Counted from the first letter of the stretch, positions 36,702 to 46,282 are shown. The stretch is 64,000 nucleotides of DNA from JAHRAW01 sp965243285 (GCA_965243285.1 OZ251537.1:2232001-2296000), one strand, 5' to 3'. Notes: a model not told the origin generated them from the sequence alone. Numbers and translations are program-made.

Positions 36702-37487
36702 TCATGGCGCCCAGGGCGGTTTTTGTTTGGCGAAAAAAGCGGTGATGCCGGCTTGGGCTTCGGGGTGTTGCCACAGGTCGGCGAGGAGGACGGCCGTGTG
36801 GGTGGCGGCGGCAGATTCATCCATGGCGGGGAGTTGGTGTAGCAGTTTTTTGCTGGCGGCGACGGCGCCGGGGGCGCAATTTAGCAGTTCGGTGATTTCT
36901 TTTTCGACGGCGGCATCGAGGTGTTCAGGCCGGCTGAGTTTGTCTAACAAGCCGAGTGCCACGGCTTCATCAGCGTCGAAAAAATGCGCGTTTAACATGC
37001 AGCGCCGCGAATTTTGCCAACCCATGCGCGCGATAACATGCGAGGCGATGTTGGCCGGCGCCAAGCCGAGTTTGGTTTCGGTGAGGCAAAAGCGCGCCTC
37101 GGGCACGCCGATGGCGATGTCGCACACCGCAATCAAACCGATGCCGCCGGCGTACGCCGAGCCGCCCACTTTGGCGATGAGGAGTTTCGACAGGGCGGCG
37201 AGGCGGCGCAATACTTCGGTGAGTTTGGCGCTTTCGGTGAGGCGCTGCGCGCGCGGGCGATCTAAGTTGTCGCGCATCCAGCCCAAATCGGCGCCGGCGC
37301 AAAAACTCGCGCCCCGACCACCCAGTACCACGGCGCGCACCGCTGGGTTTTGCTCGAGGTCGGCGGCGCAGTGCGCTAATTCGCCGAGCATGGTGGCGTT
37401 CATCGCGTTGTGCTGCTGCGGGCGTGCCAGATTCAGGTAGGCGATGCCGCGGCGGTCGATGGATAAGTCTAAGGTTTGGTAAGTCAT
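36702..37487 (-). CDS. liuC: Methylglutaconyl-CoA hydratase (enoyl-CoA hydratase family)
   Basis: Crotonase-fold enzyme of leucine breakdown, hydrating 3-methylglutaconyl-CoA to HMG-CoA. Motifs: oxyanion-hole segment SFCAGADLGWM, second glycine segment GSAYAGGIGLIAVCDIAIG, and ETKLGLAPANIA containing the catalytic Glu of the family. 261 residues. Opposite strand to mccBA–hmgL. General enoyl-CoA hydratase remains the alternative, but the locus and the LGLAPA motif support methylglutaconyl-CoA. Confidence 0.85.
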   Translation of the reverse strand: MTYQTLDLSIDRRGIAYLNLARPQQHNAMNATMLGELAHCAADLEQNPAVRAVVLGGRGASFCAGADLGWMRDNLDRPRAQRLTESAKLTEVLRRLAALSKLLIAKVGGSAYAGGIGLIAVCDIAIGVPEARFCLTETKLGLAPANIASHVIARMGWQNSRRCMLNAHFFDADEAVALGLLDKLSRPEHLDAAVEKEITELLNCAPGAVAASKKLLHQLPAMDESAAATHTAVLLADLWQHPEAQAGITAFFAKQKPPWAP

Positions 37488-37525
37488 GGCGAGGGGTTTT
37501 TGGCTAGCTCAAAAACATATCGAAA

Positions 37526-38656
37526 TCATGTCGTCAGCCAGCCGGCGGCGGTGGAATCCATTTGCTGCAAGGGGCCGGCGGCGGTGACCGGTTTGCCATC
37601 CAACCAGGCCGGATAACGGATGTCATGCCCGGCGGCGAGGCGGCGGTCGAGGGTTTGCGGGTGTTGCAATACCAGGTGGTCTGCCGGCACCGCCTCATAG
37701 CAGCAATCCACGCCGCGCAATGTGGCCTCCCAATACGCCAGTGGTCGTGCTGCGAAGCGCGCTTGTACCACGGCGATTAATTCGCGCTGCGGCAGGGCCT
37801 CATACTGGCGCGCGCCCCAATCGGGTTCGCCCATGGCGGCGCAAAAAGCACGCCAAAATTTGCCTTCCACGGCGCCTAAGGTGACAAAACGCTGGTCGGC
37901 GGTTTCGTATAGGTTGTAGCATGCGGCGCCGCCACCGAGAAAATCCACATGCGCTACATCGAAACCGGCGGCGTGGAAATTACTCAAATAGCGAAAGGCC
38001 AGCGCCGATTCGTAAATGCTGACATCGAGATAGCGCCCGCCGCCATCGCGCCCACGCGCATACAGCGCCGCCAGCATGGAATTGGCCGCTAACATGGCGG
38101 CGGCGTGGTCGGCGAGCGGCGGGAAGGCGAATTTTGGGCGGCCGAGAGGCAGGCTGTATAAGCCAGCGGCGGCGCAGTAGTTGATGTCGTGGCCGGCGCG
38201 CTCGCGATAGCGCCCGGTTTGGCCATAGCCGGATAGCGAGCAATAAATCAGCCGCGGATTGATGGCGCGCAGGCTCGGCCAATCTAAACCGAGGCGCGCC
38301 ATCACGCCGGGGCGGAAGGATTCCAGCACCATGTCGGCGTGTTGCGCCAGGGCGATGAATTTTTGTTTGTCCTGGCTCGATTTTAGGTCGAGGAACAGGA
38401 TTCGCTTGCCGCGATTGAGGGTTTGATAGATTGGCGAAACGGCGCTCGATTTATCGGCCGATTTATCCCCCGAATCGGCCTCCGACGAACGCCCGGCGGT
38501 GAAAAACAAGGTGCGCATGGGGTCGCCGGCCGGCGGCTCCACCTTGATGACCTCGGCGCCTTGGTCGGACAACATGCGGGTGGCGTAGGGGCCGGGGATG
38601 TACTGCGATAAATCCAGCGCCTTCAAGCCGCTGAGTAAACCGACCGGGCAAGTCAT
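37526..38656 (-). CDS. CaiB/BaiF class III CoA-transferase or alpha-methylacyl-CoA racemase
   Basis: Two-domain family III CoA-transferase fold: LSGLKALDLSQYIPGPYATRMLSDQGAEVIKVEPP at the N-terminus (first CoA-binding part), the Asp-containing segment AGHDINYCAAAGLYS as in racemases, and TLGAVEGKFWRAFC. 376 residues. An Asp/Ser/Lys-rich stretch (SSEADSGDKSADKSSAVSP) near residue 55-75 looks like another low-complexity insertion. The substrate is uncertain; it lies 38 bases upstream of liuC on the same strand. Confidence 0.82.
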   Translation of the reverse strand: MTCPVGLLSGLKALDLSQYIPGPYATRMLSDQGAEVIKVEPPAGDPMRTLFFTAGRSSEADSGDKSADKSSAVSPIYQTLNRGKRILFLDLKSSQDKQKFIALAQHADMVLESFRPGVMARLGLDWPSLRAINPRLIYCSLSGYGQTGRYRERAGHDINYCAAAGLYSLPLGRPKFAFPPLADHAAAMLAANSMLAALYARGRDGGGRYLDVSIYESALAFRYLSNFHAAGFDVAHVDFLGGGAACYNLYETADQRFVTLGAVEGKFWRAFCAAMGEPDWGARQYEALPQRELIAVVQARFAARPLAYWEATLRGVDCCYEAVPADHLVLQHPQTLDRRLAAGHDIRYPAWLDGKPVTAAGPLQQMDSTAAGWLTT

Positions 38657-38740
38657 GGGGTAGGGCGAATGGGGGCGGAATAGCGATGGGGGGTTTCGTA
38701 CAAAATTTTGCTTAAAATTAATGTTTTAGGGGTTATTTTT

Positions 38741-38764
38741 GGGATTTATAGTGCTAAATCTCCC
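38741..38764. repeat. Small dispersed palindrome (GGGATTTA...TAAATCTCCC)
   Basis: Copy of the short palindrome family, with stem GGGATTTA / TAAATCTCCC and centre TAGTGC. It lies directly upstream of a composite-repeat arm, as at 58762. Confidence 0.55.
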
Positions 38765-38844
38765 TTATTAAGGTGCTATGGGGGGTTGATTTTGCTTTGG
38801 CGTTGGCTTTGGCTTTTGGCTTTTGGCTTTTGGCTTTTGCTCTT

Positions 38845-38985
38845 CACTCCCCCGCGTACATCATGAGGGGGAGTCAAAGCAGAGCCGCGCCGATAGGCGT
38901 GGGCTGCTTCGGCGGATAGCCAAAACTGGCGATGAAGCCGCCAGTTTTGGCTTCCCCTCCCGAAAAAGCATGGGGGAGCGAAGAC
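38845..38985 (+). repeat. Composite repeat core C (expanded form)
   Basis: Hairpin 1 is ACTCCCCC / GGGGGAGT. It is followed by a stem AAGCAG...CTGCTT enclosing CGCC/GGCG, and then a third stem GCCAAAACTGGCG / CGCCAGTTTTGGC. It ends in CCCCTCCC and GGGGGAG runs. The order and the ACTGGCGG-type stem tie it to cores at 1702 and 51428, but with one extra stem. Confidence 0.7.
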
Positions 38986-39083
38986 TAAAGGCGAAAAAGC
39001 CAAATCAAAATCAAAAGCAACAGCAACAGCCAAATCAAAAGCAAAAGCAAAAGTAACATCAAGATCAAAGTCAAAAGCCCCCC

Positions 39084-39148
39084 AAATCAACGCCCCAAAT
39101 CAACGCCCCAAATCAACGCCCCAAATCAACGCCCCAAATCAATGTCTC
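39084..39148. repeat. 13-bp tandem array AAATCAACGCCCC
   Basis: Four exact copies and one changed copy of a 13-base unit, ending 22 bases before the 3' end of the PaaK-like gene, which is transcribed towards it. Confidence 0.9.
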
Positions 39149-39170
39149 AAATCAGCAGCACCAATCAACC

Positions 39171-40439
39171 TTAGTCGTATTGGCGGCGGTCTTCGATGAG
39201 AATGCCATCGGTGGGGAGGGTGCCGGGGGCGACTAATTCGACCTCGCCGCGCACCTTGCATAACTCGCGGATGGTGGCGGTGATGGCGGATTTTAAGTCC
39301 GATTCGGCGGCTGATTCGGCGGCGGCGGTTTCGCATTTCAAAGTCATGCGATCGGCCTCGGCGTGCCAGTCCACCACCATGCGCGCCCGTCCGATGCCGC
39401 CATGGCGCGCCAATATTTGCTGGATTTGCGCCGGGTGAATGAACATACCGCGCACCTTGGCGGCTTGGTCGGCGCGCCCCAGCCAGCCGGCGAGGCGGCG
39501 ATTGGTGCGCCCGCATGGGCTTATCCCATCAGGCAAAAATGCCGACAGGTCGCCGGTGGCAAAGCGGATGAGCGGGTAATCCGGGTTTAAGGTGGTGACC
39601 ACCACCTCGCCGAGGTCGCCGTCCGCCACTGGCTTATCGCCGCCGGGGGCGACGATTTCCACATACACCGCCTCGTCTACGATGAGCCCTTGGTCGGCGA
39701 TGGATTCATAGGCGATGAGGCCGAGCTCGGCGGTGGCGTACGCTTGGATGGCGGCGATGCCGCGCGCCGCGAAATCACGCCGCATGGACGGCGGCAGCGC
39801 CTCGCCGGATAGCAGCGCCATGCGCACGCTGGCGACATCGGCGCCCAGTTGGTCGGCGCGCGCTAAGATGATTTTGAGAAAAGACGGCGTGCCAAAGTAA
39901 GCGTCGGGTTTTAAATCCGCCATGACCGCGACTTGGCTGGCGGTTTGCCCGACGCCGGCGGGAATCACCTCGCACCCTAAGGCGTGGCCGCCGCTATCAC
40001 CCATGGCGCCGGCCGGCGTGAGGTGGTAGGAAAAACAGCATTGCACCCGATGGCCGCGCCGCAAGCCGGCGGCAAACATGGCGCGGGCGAAGCGCCAATA
40101 GTTGTCGCGGAAGGTGGCCGGTTGGTAAATCGGCCCGGGTGAGGAAAATAAATATTTCAACTGCCCGGCCGGATAGGCCGCCAATCCGCCGAATGGGTCT
40201 GCGGTCGAGGTTTGGCGTATGGATTGTTGCCACGCGCTCAAGGCCGATTTGCGCATCACCGGCAAGGCGGCGATGGCCGCTGGCGAGGTGATTTCATGCG
40301 CCTCGACATCGGCGAGGATGTCCGCATAGGCCGGGGAGTTTTGCTGGGCATGGCGCACTTGCGCCGCCACTGCCTGGATGAGTTCGGCTTGCCGCAACGC
40401 TGGGTCGCGGCTCTCCAGCGCGTCATAGTATTCGCTCAT
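39171..40439 (-). CDS. PaaK-like AMP-forming acid:CoA ligase
   Basis: Adenylate-forming enzyme of the phenylacetate-CoA ligase subgroup, joining an aromatic or related acid to CoA. It shows LFSSPGPIY-type ATP loop (normally SSGTTG, here degenerate), the adenine segment AYATAELGLIAYE, the RFATGDLS motif, and RADQAAKVRGMFIHPAQI (hinge). 422 residues. A DSAAAESAAESDLKSAI-like Ala/Ser/Glu run lies near residue 375. It is the last gene after the Liv transporter on the same strand. The unusual first loop leaves specificity and perhaps activity in doubt. Confidence 0.8.
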   Translation of the reverse strand: MSEYYDALESRDPALRQAELIQAVAAQVRHAQQNSPAYADILADVEAHEITSPAAIAALPVMRKSALSAWQQSIRQTSTADPFGGLAAYPAGQLKYLFSSPGPIYQPATFRDNYWRFARAMFAAGLRRGHRVQCCFSYHLTPAGAMGDSGGHALGCEVIPAGVGQTASQVAVMADLKPDAYFGTPSFLKIILARADQLGADVASVRMALLSGEALPPSMRRDFAARGIAAIQAYATAELGLIAYESIADQGLIVDEAVYVEIVAPGGDKPVADGDLGEVVVTTLNPDYPLIRFATGDLSAFLPDGISPCGRTNRRLAGWLGRADQAAKVRGMFIHPAQIQQILARHGGIGRARMVVDWHAEADRMTLKCETAAAESAAESDLKSAITATIRELCKVRGEVELVAPGTLPTDGILIEDRRQYD

Positions 40440-40483
40440 CGAGGATTAATTTGGACGGGTAGGGCGGTGATTCATATATATGA

Positions 40484-40601
40484 CATGTATATATACATGG
40501 GTCGGTAAATTGCACGCCGGTGGATTTTGGGCGGCGGCGCAATGCGCGTCGGGCGATGATTCATGTACATACACATGCTCATGTACATATACATATACAT
40601 G
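40484..40601. repeat. CATGTATA-type palindromes upstream of the PaaK-like gene
   Basis: An exact 16-base palindrome CATGTATATATACATG (40484-40499) and a run of CATGTACAT/ATACATATACATG units (40562-40601) lie in the 287-base gap between the PaaK-like gene and livF. The phrase ATTTTGGGCGGCGGC also occurs twice (near 40524 and 40637). Possibly regulatory or simple repeat expansion. Confidence 0.6.
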
Positions 40602-40726
40602 CGCCACACATAAAATAGTGAATCGTACCGGCATGAAATTTTGGGCGGCGGCTGGTACGCATGGCAATAATTTGGCATGCATTTGGCGGAATTAACCCCC
40701 CCTCCCCGCCAGGCGCGAAAAACCCC

Positions 40727-41539
40727 TCATGCGAGCCAGCGTTTGCGGCGGCGATAGTGTTTTACATGGCGAAAACTGCGGCGGTTCTCGCCGCTCACGC
40801 CGAGGTAGAATTCACGCACATCCTTATTGTTGGCCAGGGATTGGGCCTCGCCGTCCAGCACCACCCGACCATTTTCGAGGATGTAGCCGTAGGTGGCGTA
40901 GCGCAAGGCGAGGGCGGTGTTCTGCTCGGCCAGCAAAAAGGTCACGCCTTCGCGCTGGTTTAAGGCGCGCACGATGTCGAAAATTTCTTGCACCAACTGC
41001 GGCGCCAGCCCCATGGACGGTTCGTCCAATAAAATCACGCTGGGTTTCGCCATCAGCGCCCGTCCGACCGCAATCATCTGCTGCTCGCCGCCGGAGGTGT
41101 AGCCGGCTTGGCTACGGCGGCGCTCTTTGAGACGCGGAAAATAACTATACACCAGGTCGATGTCATGGGCGATGGCGGCGCGGCCGTCGCGGCGGGTGTA
41201 GGCGCCGGTCAACAGGTTTTCATGCACCGTCAAATGCTCGAAACAATGCCGTCCTTCCATCACTTGCACCACGCCGCGCCGCACTAAATCGGTGGGGGTG
41301 AGGCGGTCTACGCGTTCGCCGCGATATTCGATGCTGCCCTTGGTCACCTCGCCGCGCTCGCTGCCGAGCAAGTTGGAAATCGACTTGATGGTAGTGGTTT
41401 TACCGGCGCCGTTGGCGCCCACCAGCGCGACGATGCCGCCGGCCGGCACCGCTAACGACACCCCCTTCAACACCAAAATGACGCGATCATAGATCACCTC
41501 GATGTTGTTTACGGATAAGACGATGTTATCGGCGGTCAT
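40727..41539 (-). CDS. livF: Liv-type ABC transporter ATP-binding protein (LivF)
   Basis: One of the two cytoplasmic ATPases of the branched-chain-amino-acid-type importer. Walker A VGANGAGKTTTI, signature SGGEQQMIAVGRAL and Walker B VILLDEPSMGL are intact. 270 residues with a basic C-terminal extension (RRSFRHVKHYRRRKRW) beyond the usual end. LivF-type numbering is chosen from length and gene order; the transported compound is unknown. Confidence 0.9.
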   Translation of the reverse strand: MTADNIVLSVNNIEVIYDRVILVLKGVSLAVPAGGIVALVGANGAGKTTTIKSISNLLGSERGEVTKGSIEYRGERVDRLTPTDLVRRGVVQVMEGRHCFEHLTVHENLLTGAYTRRDGRAAIAHDIDLVYSYFPRLKERRRSQAGYTSGGEQQMIAVGRALMAKPSVILLDEPSMGLAPQLVQEIFDIVRALNQREGVTFLLAEQNTALALRYATYGYILENGRVVLDGEAQSLANNKDVREFYLGVSGENRRSFRHVKHYRRRKRWLA

Positions 41540-41655
41540 GGGAAAAAACGGGGAGGTAATCGGCGCGATAATCCGCGTGAATCACCCCCCCGGCGCCTTG
41601 ATACATGGCGAATGTGATGCGCTTTATCGCGTGACGCGTGAATGGCTTAACCGCG

Positions 41656-42972
41656 TTAGCAATCTCTCGGGGTGATGGCGTTTTCGGCGGCGTAGGCGGC
41701 GGAGTCGGCGGCGATTAATGGGTCTACTACATCGCGGTCGGCAGCCGTGAACTCAGTGATGAGCGACCATGTTTTGGCGGCGGCGTTCCATTGTTGGATG
41801 GCGCCTAAGCCGGGGCCGCCGTGGTTGGCGCATGTCACATTGATTTCGGGGCCAAAATTAGGCAGACCGAGGGCTTTCATGCGCGCTTGATCGATTTTCA
41901 GCGCTTCCATGCCGTCGCGCATCTGCCCCGAGGTGATGTTTTTTGTGCCGTGGATTTTCTGCGCGGTGGCGGCCGCTTCGGCCGCTAACATGGCGGCGTA
42001 CAAACCGCGGTTATATAGCACGGTGCCTAAGTTGGAGCCGTCGCCGGCGGCCTGGCCGGTATCGACCACATGCTTTTTCAGGTCTTGGTAGATGGGGAAG
42101 TCGTTGCCGACGCCGTGGAAGGCGATGGCTTTGTAACCATCGGCGCCGACGCCGCTGGGCAGCACATCGGTTTCAGAGGCTGACCACCACACGCCGATGA
42201 AGTGCTCCATCGGGTAGCGAATGTTGACCGCTTCTTTGATGGCGACCTGATTCATCACCCCCCAGCCCCACATCAATACATAGTCCGGACGCTCACGGCG
42301 AATTTGCAGCCATTGGGATTTTTGCTCTTGGCCGGGGTGGTCTACTGGCAGCAAGGTTAATTGGTAGCCGTGTTTTTTGGCCAGTTCTTGCAGCGTGCGG
42401 ATGGGCTCTTTGCCATAGGCTGAATTGTGGTACAGCAGGGCGATTTTTTTATCGGTCAAGTCGCCGTCTTCTTGATCTTTCACATGTTTTACGATGATGG
42501 ATGCGGCGTCCCAATAGGTGCCGGGGTAGTTAAAAATGTGGCTGAATACTTTGCCATCGGCGGCCGAGGTGCGGCCATACCCCATGGAGTGCAGCGGGAT
42601 GTCGTCGGCGGTCACTTTGGAGATCAACTGGTAGGTGATGCCGGTGGATAGCGGTTGATAAACCAGCGCGCCTTCGCCTTTGGTGGATTCATAGCACTCC
42701 ACGCCCTTTTCGGTGTTGTAGGCGGTTTCGCATTCGATGACGCGGATGGGTTCGCCGCCGATGCCGCCGTCGCGTTCGTTCAGCAAGGTGAAGTAGTCGG
42801 CATAACCATCGGCGAACAAGATGCCGTTGGGGGCGTAGGGGCCGGTGCGGTAACTTAATGATGGGAATACTAATTCGGCCGCCGCCGGGGCGCTCCAGCC
42901 AGAGCCGAGCAGCCCCAGCGCCAGCCCGATGGGGGCCGATAAAAACGCCGTGGTGGGTTTGATGAATTTCAT
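41656..42972 (-). CDS. livK: Periplasmic substrate-binding protein of Liv-type ABC transporter
   Basis: Type I periplasmic binding protein. ATG 42972 (MKFIKPTTAFLSA) with GAGG 8-11 bases upstream gives 438 residues with a signal peptide ending near AAAELVF. The ORF upstream to 43008 is not needed. Mature segments such as YADYFTLLNERDGGIGGEPIRVIECETAYNTEKG fit the family. At over 430 residues it belongs to the larger members often tied to aromatic, amide or short-chain acid uptake rather than to leucine itself. Confidence 0.88.
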   Translation of the reverse strand: MKFIKPTTAFLSAPIGLALGLLGSGWSAPAAAELVFPSLSYRTGPYAPNGILFADGYADYFTLLNERDGGIGGEPIRVIECETAYNTEKGVECYESTKGEGALVYQPLSTGITYQLISKVTADDIPLHSMGYGRTSAADGKVFSHIFNYPGTYWDAASIIVKHVKDQEDGDLTDKKIALLYHNSAYGKEPIRTLQELAKKHGYQLTLLPVDHPGQEQKSQWLQIRRERPDYVLMWGWGVMNQVAIKEAVNIRYPMEHFIGVWWSASETDVLPSGVGADGYKAIAFHGVGNDFPIYQDLKKHVVDTGQAAGDGSNLGTVLYNRGLYAAMLAAEAAATAQKIHGTKNITSGQMRDGMEALKIDQARMKALGLPNFGPEINVTCANHGGPGLGAIQQWNAAAKTWSLITEFTAADRDVVDPLIAADSAAYAAENAITPRDC

Positions 42973-43123
42973 GGTGTGATCCTCGTGATGGGTGGAAGGG
43001 TGTTGCAATGGTCGTTTAAAAAATTCTGCGTTATATTAAAATTCATAACCTATGAATTAAATGGTTTGAATTTAGTGTTATCGAATTTTAATAATATTGA
43101 ATTTTATGATTATGAATTAAAGG

Positions 43124-44200
43124 TTAATACGGAAATGGCCAGCGTCGCAATTTCTCTTTCGCCACTCGCCATAATTGGGCTAATCCGCCGGGCTCGACTA
43201 TCAAGAAAAACATAATTAGCGCCCCGACTATCACCAAAATGGCGTGCGCGACTAAATCGGTGGGGGCGCCGAAGCCGTCTACCATGATGTTTTTTATCAG
43301 CACCGGCAGCAGCGTTAAAAACGCGGCGCCGATGAAGGCGCCGAAAATAGAGCCCAAGCCGCCGATGATAATCATAAACAACACCAGAAATGATTTATCG
43401 ATGCCGAAGGCCTCGGTGGCTTCGGCGGCACCCAAATAAACCGAGAAAAACATCGCCCCGGCGACGCCGATATAAAATGAACTCACCGCGAAGGCCGAGA
43501 GTTTGGCGGCTACGGGCGACACGCCGATGATTTCGGCGGCGATGTCCATATCGCGAATCGCCATCCACGACCGCCCCAACCGCCCACGGGTTAAATTGCG
43601 CGCGATGACGGCGAACACGGTCAGCAGCGTTAAGCAAAATAAGTACGATGCCCACGGCGGCGTGGCCGGACCGGTGACGGCGATGCCGAATATTTCGCGT
43701 TGCGGCGCCGAGATCATCCCGGAACTCGAATAGTTATAAAACCACGGCACTTTGTTGAATAACCACACCAGGAAAAACTGCGCCGCCAGGGTGGCCACGG
43801 CGAGATAAAAACCCTTGATTTTGAGGCTGGGCAAGCCGAACACCATGCCCACCAAGGCGGTGACGCCGCCGGATAAAAGCACCACCGCGAACATATTGAG
43901 TTCAGGGAAAGCGGTCATCAATTTGTAGCAGGCATAGGCGCCCACGGCCATAAAACCGCCGGTGCCGAGGCTCACTTGGCCGCAATAGCCGGTGAGAATG
44001 TTGAGACCTAAGGCCGCCATTGACCACACCAAAAACGGCGCCAGCACGGATTTTTCCCAGTAATCGTTGATGAAAAACGGCACCACCAAAAAGGCCGCCG
44101 CCACCACCGCCCACACCGTCCATCTATCTAGATTTAAGGGGAAGGTTTGCTGGTCGGCGGCGTAACTGGTTTTGAAAGCGCCGGCTTCTCGATAAAACAT
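43124..44200 (-). CDS. livM: Liv-type ABC transporter permease (LivM)
   Basis: Integral membrane permease with about nine hydrophobic spans and the family segments LNILTGYCGQVSLGTGGFMAVGAYA (after the second span) and GGLGSIFGAFIGAAFLTLLPVL. 358 residues. It pairs with the LivH-type permease 85 bases upstream on the same strand. The gap holds GAATTTAA repeats. Confidence 0.9.
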   Translation of the reverse strand: MFYREAGAFKTSYAADQQTFPLNLDRWTVWAVVAAAFLVVPFFINDYWEKSVLAPFLVWSMAALGLNILTGYCGQVSLGTGGFMAVGAYACYKLMTAFPELNMFAVVLLSGGVTALVGMVFGLPSLKIKGFYLAVATLAAQFFLVWLFNKVPWFYNYSSSGMISAPQREIFGIAVTGPATPPWASYLFCLTLLTVFAVIARNLTRGRLGRSWMAIRDMDIAAEIIGVSPVAAKLSAFAVSSFYIGVAGAMFFSVYLGAAEATEAFGIDKSFLVLFMIIIGGLGSIFGAFIGAAFLTLLPVLIKNIMVDGFGAPTDLVAHAILVIVGALIMFFLIVEPGGLAQLWRVAKEKLRRWPFPY

Positions 44201-44285
44201 AGTTTATTATTTTATAAAAGTGAATTTAATTGATGATATGTGAATTTAAATCAGCGAATTTAAATCGGCCGGGGGTGTGAAAATC

Positions 44286-45287
44286 TTACACGCGGTCGAT
44301 GATTTTATCGCCGAACAAACCTTGCGGGCGGAACATTAAAAATATCAGCGCCAACACATAGGCGAACCAGTTTTCCGTGGCGCCGCCGAGCATGGGACCG
44401 ATGGAATACTCGAACAATTTTTCACCGACGCCGATGATTAAACCGCCGATAATCGCGCCAGGAATCGAAGTAAAACCGCCGAGAATCAACACCGGCAGCG
44501 CCTTCAAAGCGATCAACGACAGCGAAAACTGCACGCCGGATTTCGCCCCCCACATGATGCCGGCGACCAACGCCACCATGCCGGAAATAGACCACACGAT
44601 AATCCATATCGCGCGCAATGAGATGCCGATGCTTAAAGCCGCTTGGTGGTCATCAGCCACGGCGCGCAAGGCTCGCCCGGTTTTGGTGTATTGGGAAAAT
44701 AAAGTGAGCGCCGCCACCAACGCCACGGCGATGCCCGCCGCCCAAACATCCAGCACATCGATATACATGCCGTAATACTCGGCCTCGGCCGGCGCCCAGT
44801 GGAGGGTGACATCCTCCCACCAAAGGGAGGCCCCGGAAGGCAGCCCGATGTCCAACGCCTTGATGTCGGCGCCCCACATTAAATCGCCGACGCCCTCCAT
44901 AAAAAACGCCAGCCCGATAGTCGCCATAAACAAAATAATCGGCGCCTGATTCACCAAGCGCCGCAACACCAATTTCTCCACCAGCCAGGCAAAAGCGATC
45001 ATCACCAAAATGGTCATGGCGATGGCGGCGACATTATGCATGCCGCCCGACCAATGATGATAATCGGTGCCAAAAACCGCATTCAACAAATGCGCAAAGG
45101 GTACTTGCCCGGTCTGAAATCCCACCAGGGTGAGCGCCGCAAACAACGCCATTACCCCTTGCGCGTAATTAAAAATACCCGAGGCCTTGAATATCAACAC
45201 AAACCCCAACGCCACCAACGCATACATCACGCCAGCCATTAAGCCGTTTAAGATGACTTCGATGGTGTATAGGATGTCGGGGGACAT
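44286..45287 (-). CDS. livH: Liv-type ABC transporter permease (LivH)
   Basis: Second membrane permease, with about eight spans and the LivH pattern LNGLMAGVMYALVALGFVLIFKASGIFNYAQG at the N-terminus and GGFTSIPGAIIGGLIIGVGEKLFE near the C-terminus. 333 residues, slightly longer than E. coli LivH. A 143-base gap with a small palindrome separates it from the upstream livG. Confidence 0.9.
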   Translation of the reverse strand: MSPDILYTIEVILNGLMAGVMYALVALGFVLIFKASGIFNYAQGVMALFAALTLVGFQTGQVPFAHLLNAVFGTDYHHWSGGMHNVAAIAMTILVMIAFAWLVEKLVLRRLVNQAPIILFMATIGLAFFMEGVGDLMWGADIKALDIGLPSGASLWWEDVTLHWAPAEAEYYGMYIDVLDVWAAGIAVALVAALTLFSQYTKTGRALRAVADDHQAALSIGISLRAIWIIVWSISGMVALVAGIMWGAKSGVQFSLSLIALKALPVLILGGFTSIPGAIIGGLIIGVGEKLFEYSIGPMLGGATENWFAYVLALIFLMFRPQGLFGDKIIDRV

Positions 45288-45308
45288 GGGGGTGGCCGGG
45301 TTATTTTT

Positions 45309-45330
45309 GGGAGTTAGGTATATAACGCCC
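45309..45330. repeat. Small dispersed palindrome (GGGAGTTAGGTATATAACGCCC)
   Basis: Copy of the short palindrome family in the livG–livH gap. Centre TAGGTATATAAC is shared with the copy at 59528. It could terminate or modulate expression within the operon. Confidence 0.5.
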
Positions 45331-45432
45331 TTATTTTTTAGGGAGGTAGATTAGTTTGGCGGCTTTGATCATTCCGCCATGCTTTCGGCCGAGCAGCTTT
45401 TCACCTCGTAGGTGACCTCAGTAGACAATAAC

Positions 45433-46272
45433 TCATTCATGCACCACCCCCAAATACGCGTCGATCACGGCCTGATCATTGCGTACTTCATCCGGCGTGC
45501 CGTCGCTGATTTTTTTGCCGTAGTCCAACACCATTACGCGGTCGGCTAGGTCCATGACTACGCCCATGTCGTGTTCGATTAGGGCGATGGTGGTGGCGAA
45601 TTGGTCGCGTACCTCTAAGATGAAGCGGCACATGTCTTCTTTTTCCTCTAAGTTCATGCCGGCCATGGGTTCGTCTAATAATAGCAGTTTGGATTCGGCG
45701 GCTAAGGCGCGGCCTAATTCGACGCGTTTTTGCAAGCCATAGGGCAGGCGGCCGACTGGGGTTTTTCGTATCGCTTGAATCTCTAAAAAGTCGATGATGT
45801 GTTCGACTTTTTCGCGATGTTTTAGTTCTTCGCGCCGCGCCTTTCCTAACCAAAGGGCTTGCCAAAATAGGCCGGCATGCATGTGGGTGATGCGGCCGGT
45901 CATGATGTTATCTAAGGTGGACATACCCTTGAATAGGGCGATGTTTTGGAAGGTGCGGGCGATGCCTAAGCGCGCGATTTGGTGCGGTTTTAGGGCACCG
46001 CGTTTTTTGCCGCAAAACCATATTTCGCCGCGCTGGGGGTGATAGAAGCCGTTTACCACATTGAGCATGGAGGATTTGCCGGCGCCGTTGGGTCCAATGA
46101 TGGCGCGGATTTCGCCGGCGCGGATGTCGCCGCTGACTTGGCTTAAGGCGGTTACGCCGCCGAAGGAGAGGCAGATGTTGCGCGCCGCTAACAACACCTT
46201 ATCGGGCGGATTGCCGGCGCCATTAGCGAGCGAATCGTCGCCCGCATTATCGACTGCAAGAGAAGCTATCAC
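45433..46272 (-). CDS. livG: Liv-type ABC transporter ATP-binding protein (LivG)
   Basis: The second ATPase. It has Walker A IIGPNGAGKSSMLN, the LivG-type signature YGLQKRVELGRAL and Walker B LLLLDEPMAGMN, plus the LivG C-terminus (DYGKKISDGTPDEVRNDQAVIDAYLG). It starts at GTG 46272, 10 bases after the ligase stop. About 20 residues before the family start are extra and low in conservation. Confidence 0.9.
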   Translation of the reverse strand: MIASLAVDNAGDDSLANGAGNPPDKVLLAARNICLSFGGVTALSQVSGDIRAGEIRAIIGPNGAGKSSMLNVVNGFYHPQRGEIWFCGKKRGALKPHQIARLGIARTFQNIALFKGMSTLDNIMTGRITHMHAGLFWQALWLGKARREELKHREKVEHIIDFLEIQAIRKTPVGRLPYGLQKRVELGRALAAESKLLLLDEPMAGMNLEEKEDMCRFILEVRDQFATTIALIEHDMGVVMDLADRVMVLDYGKKISDGTPDEVRNDQAVIDAYLGVVHE

Positions 46273-46282
46273 CAGCGCATCG

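Larger units (their letters stand above)
38657..39170. other. Composite-repeat spacer between PaaK-like and CaiB-like genes
   Basis: 514 bases without a gene. From left: small palindrome (38741-38764), T-rich GGCTTTT arm (38795-38842), expanded double/triple hairpin core (38845-38985), A-rich AAAAGC arm (38985-39080) and a 13-bp tandem array (39084-39148). Confidence 0.75.

Noticed and set aside
39001..39148. CRISPR-like array from the repeated 13-bp and AAAAGC units
   Set aside because: Units are too short and contiguous, without unique spacers of constant length, and there are no cas genes nearby.
45369..45440. 23-codon ORF overlapping the livG stop codon
   Set aside because: No ribosome-binding signal, no recognisable features, and within the short livG–livH gap.
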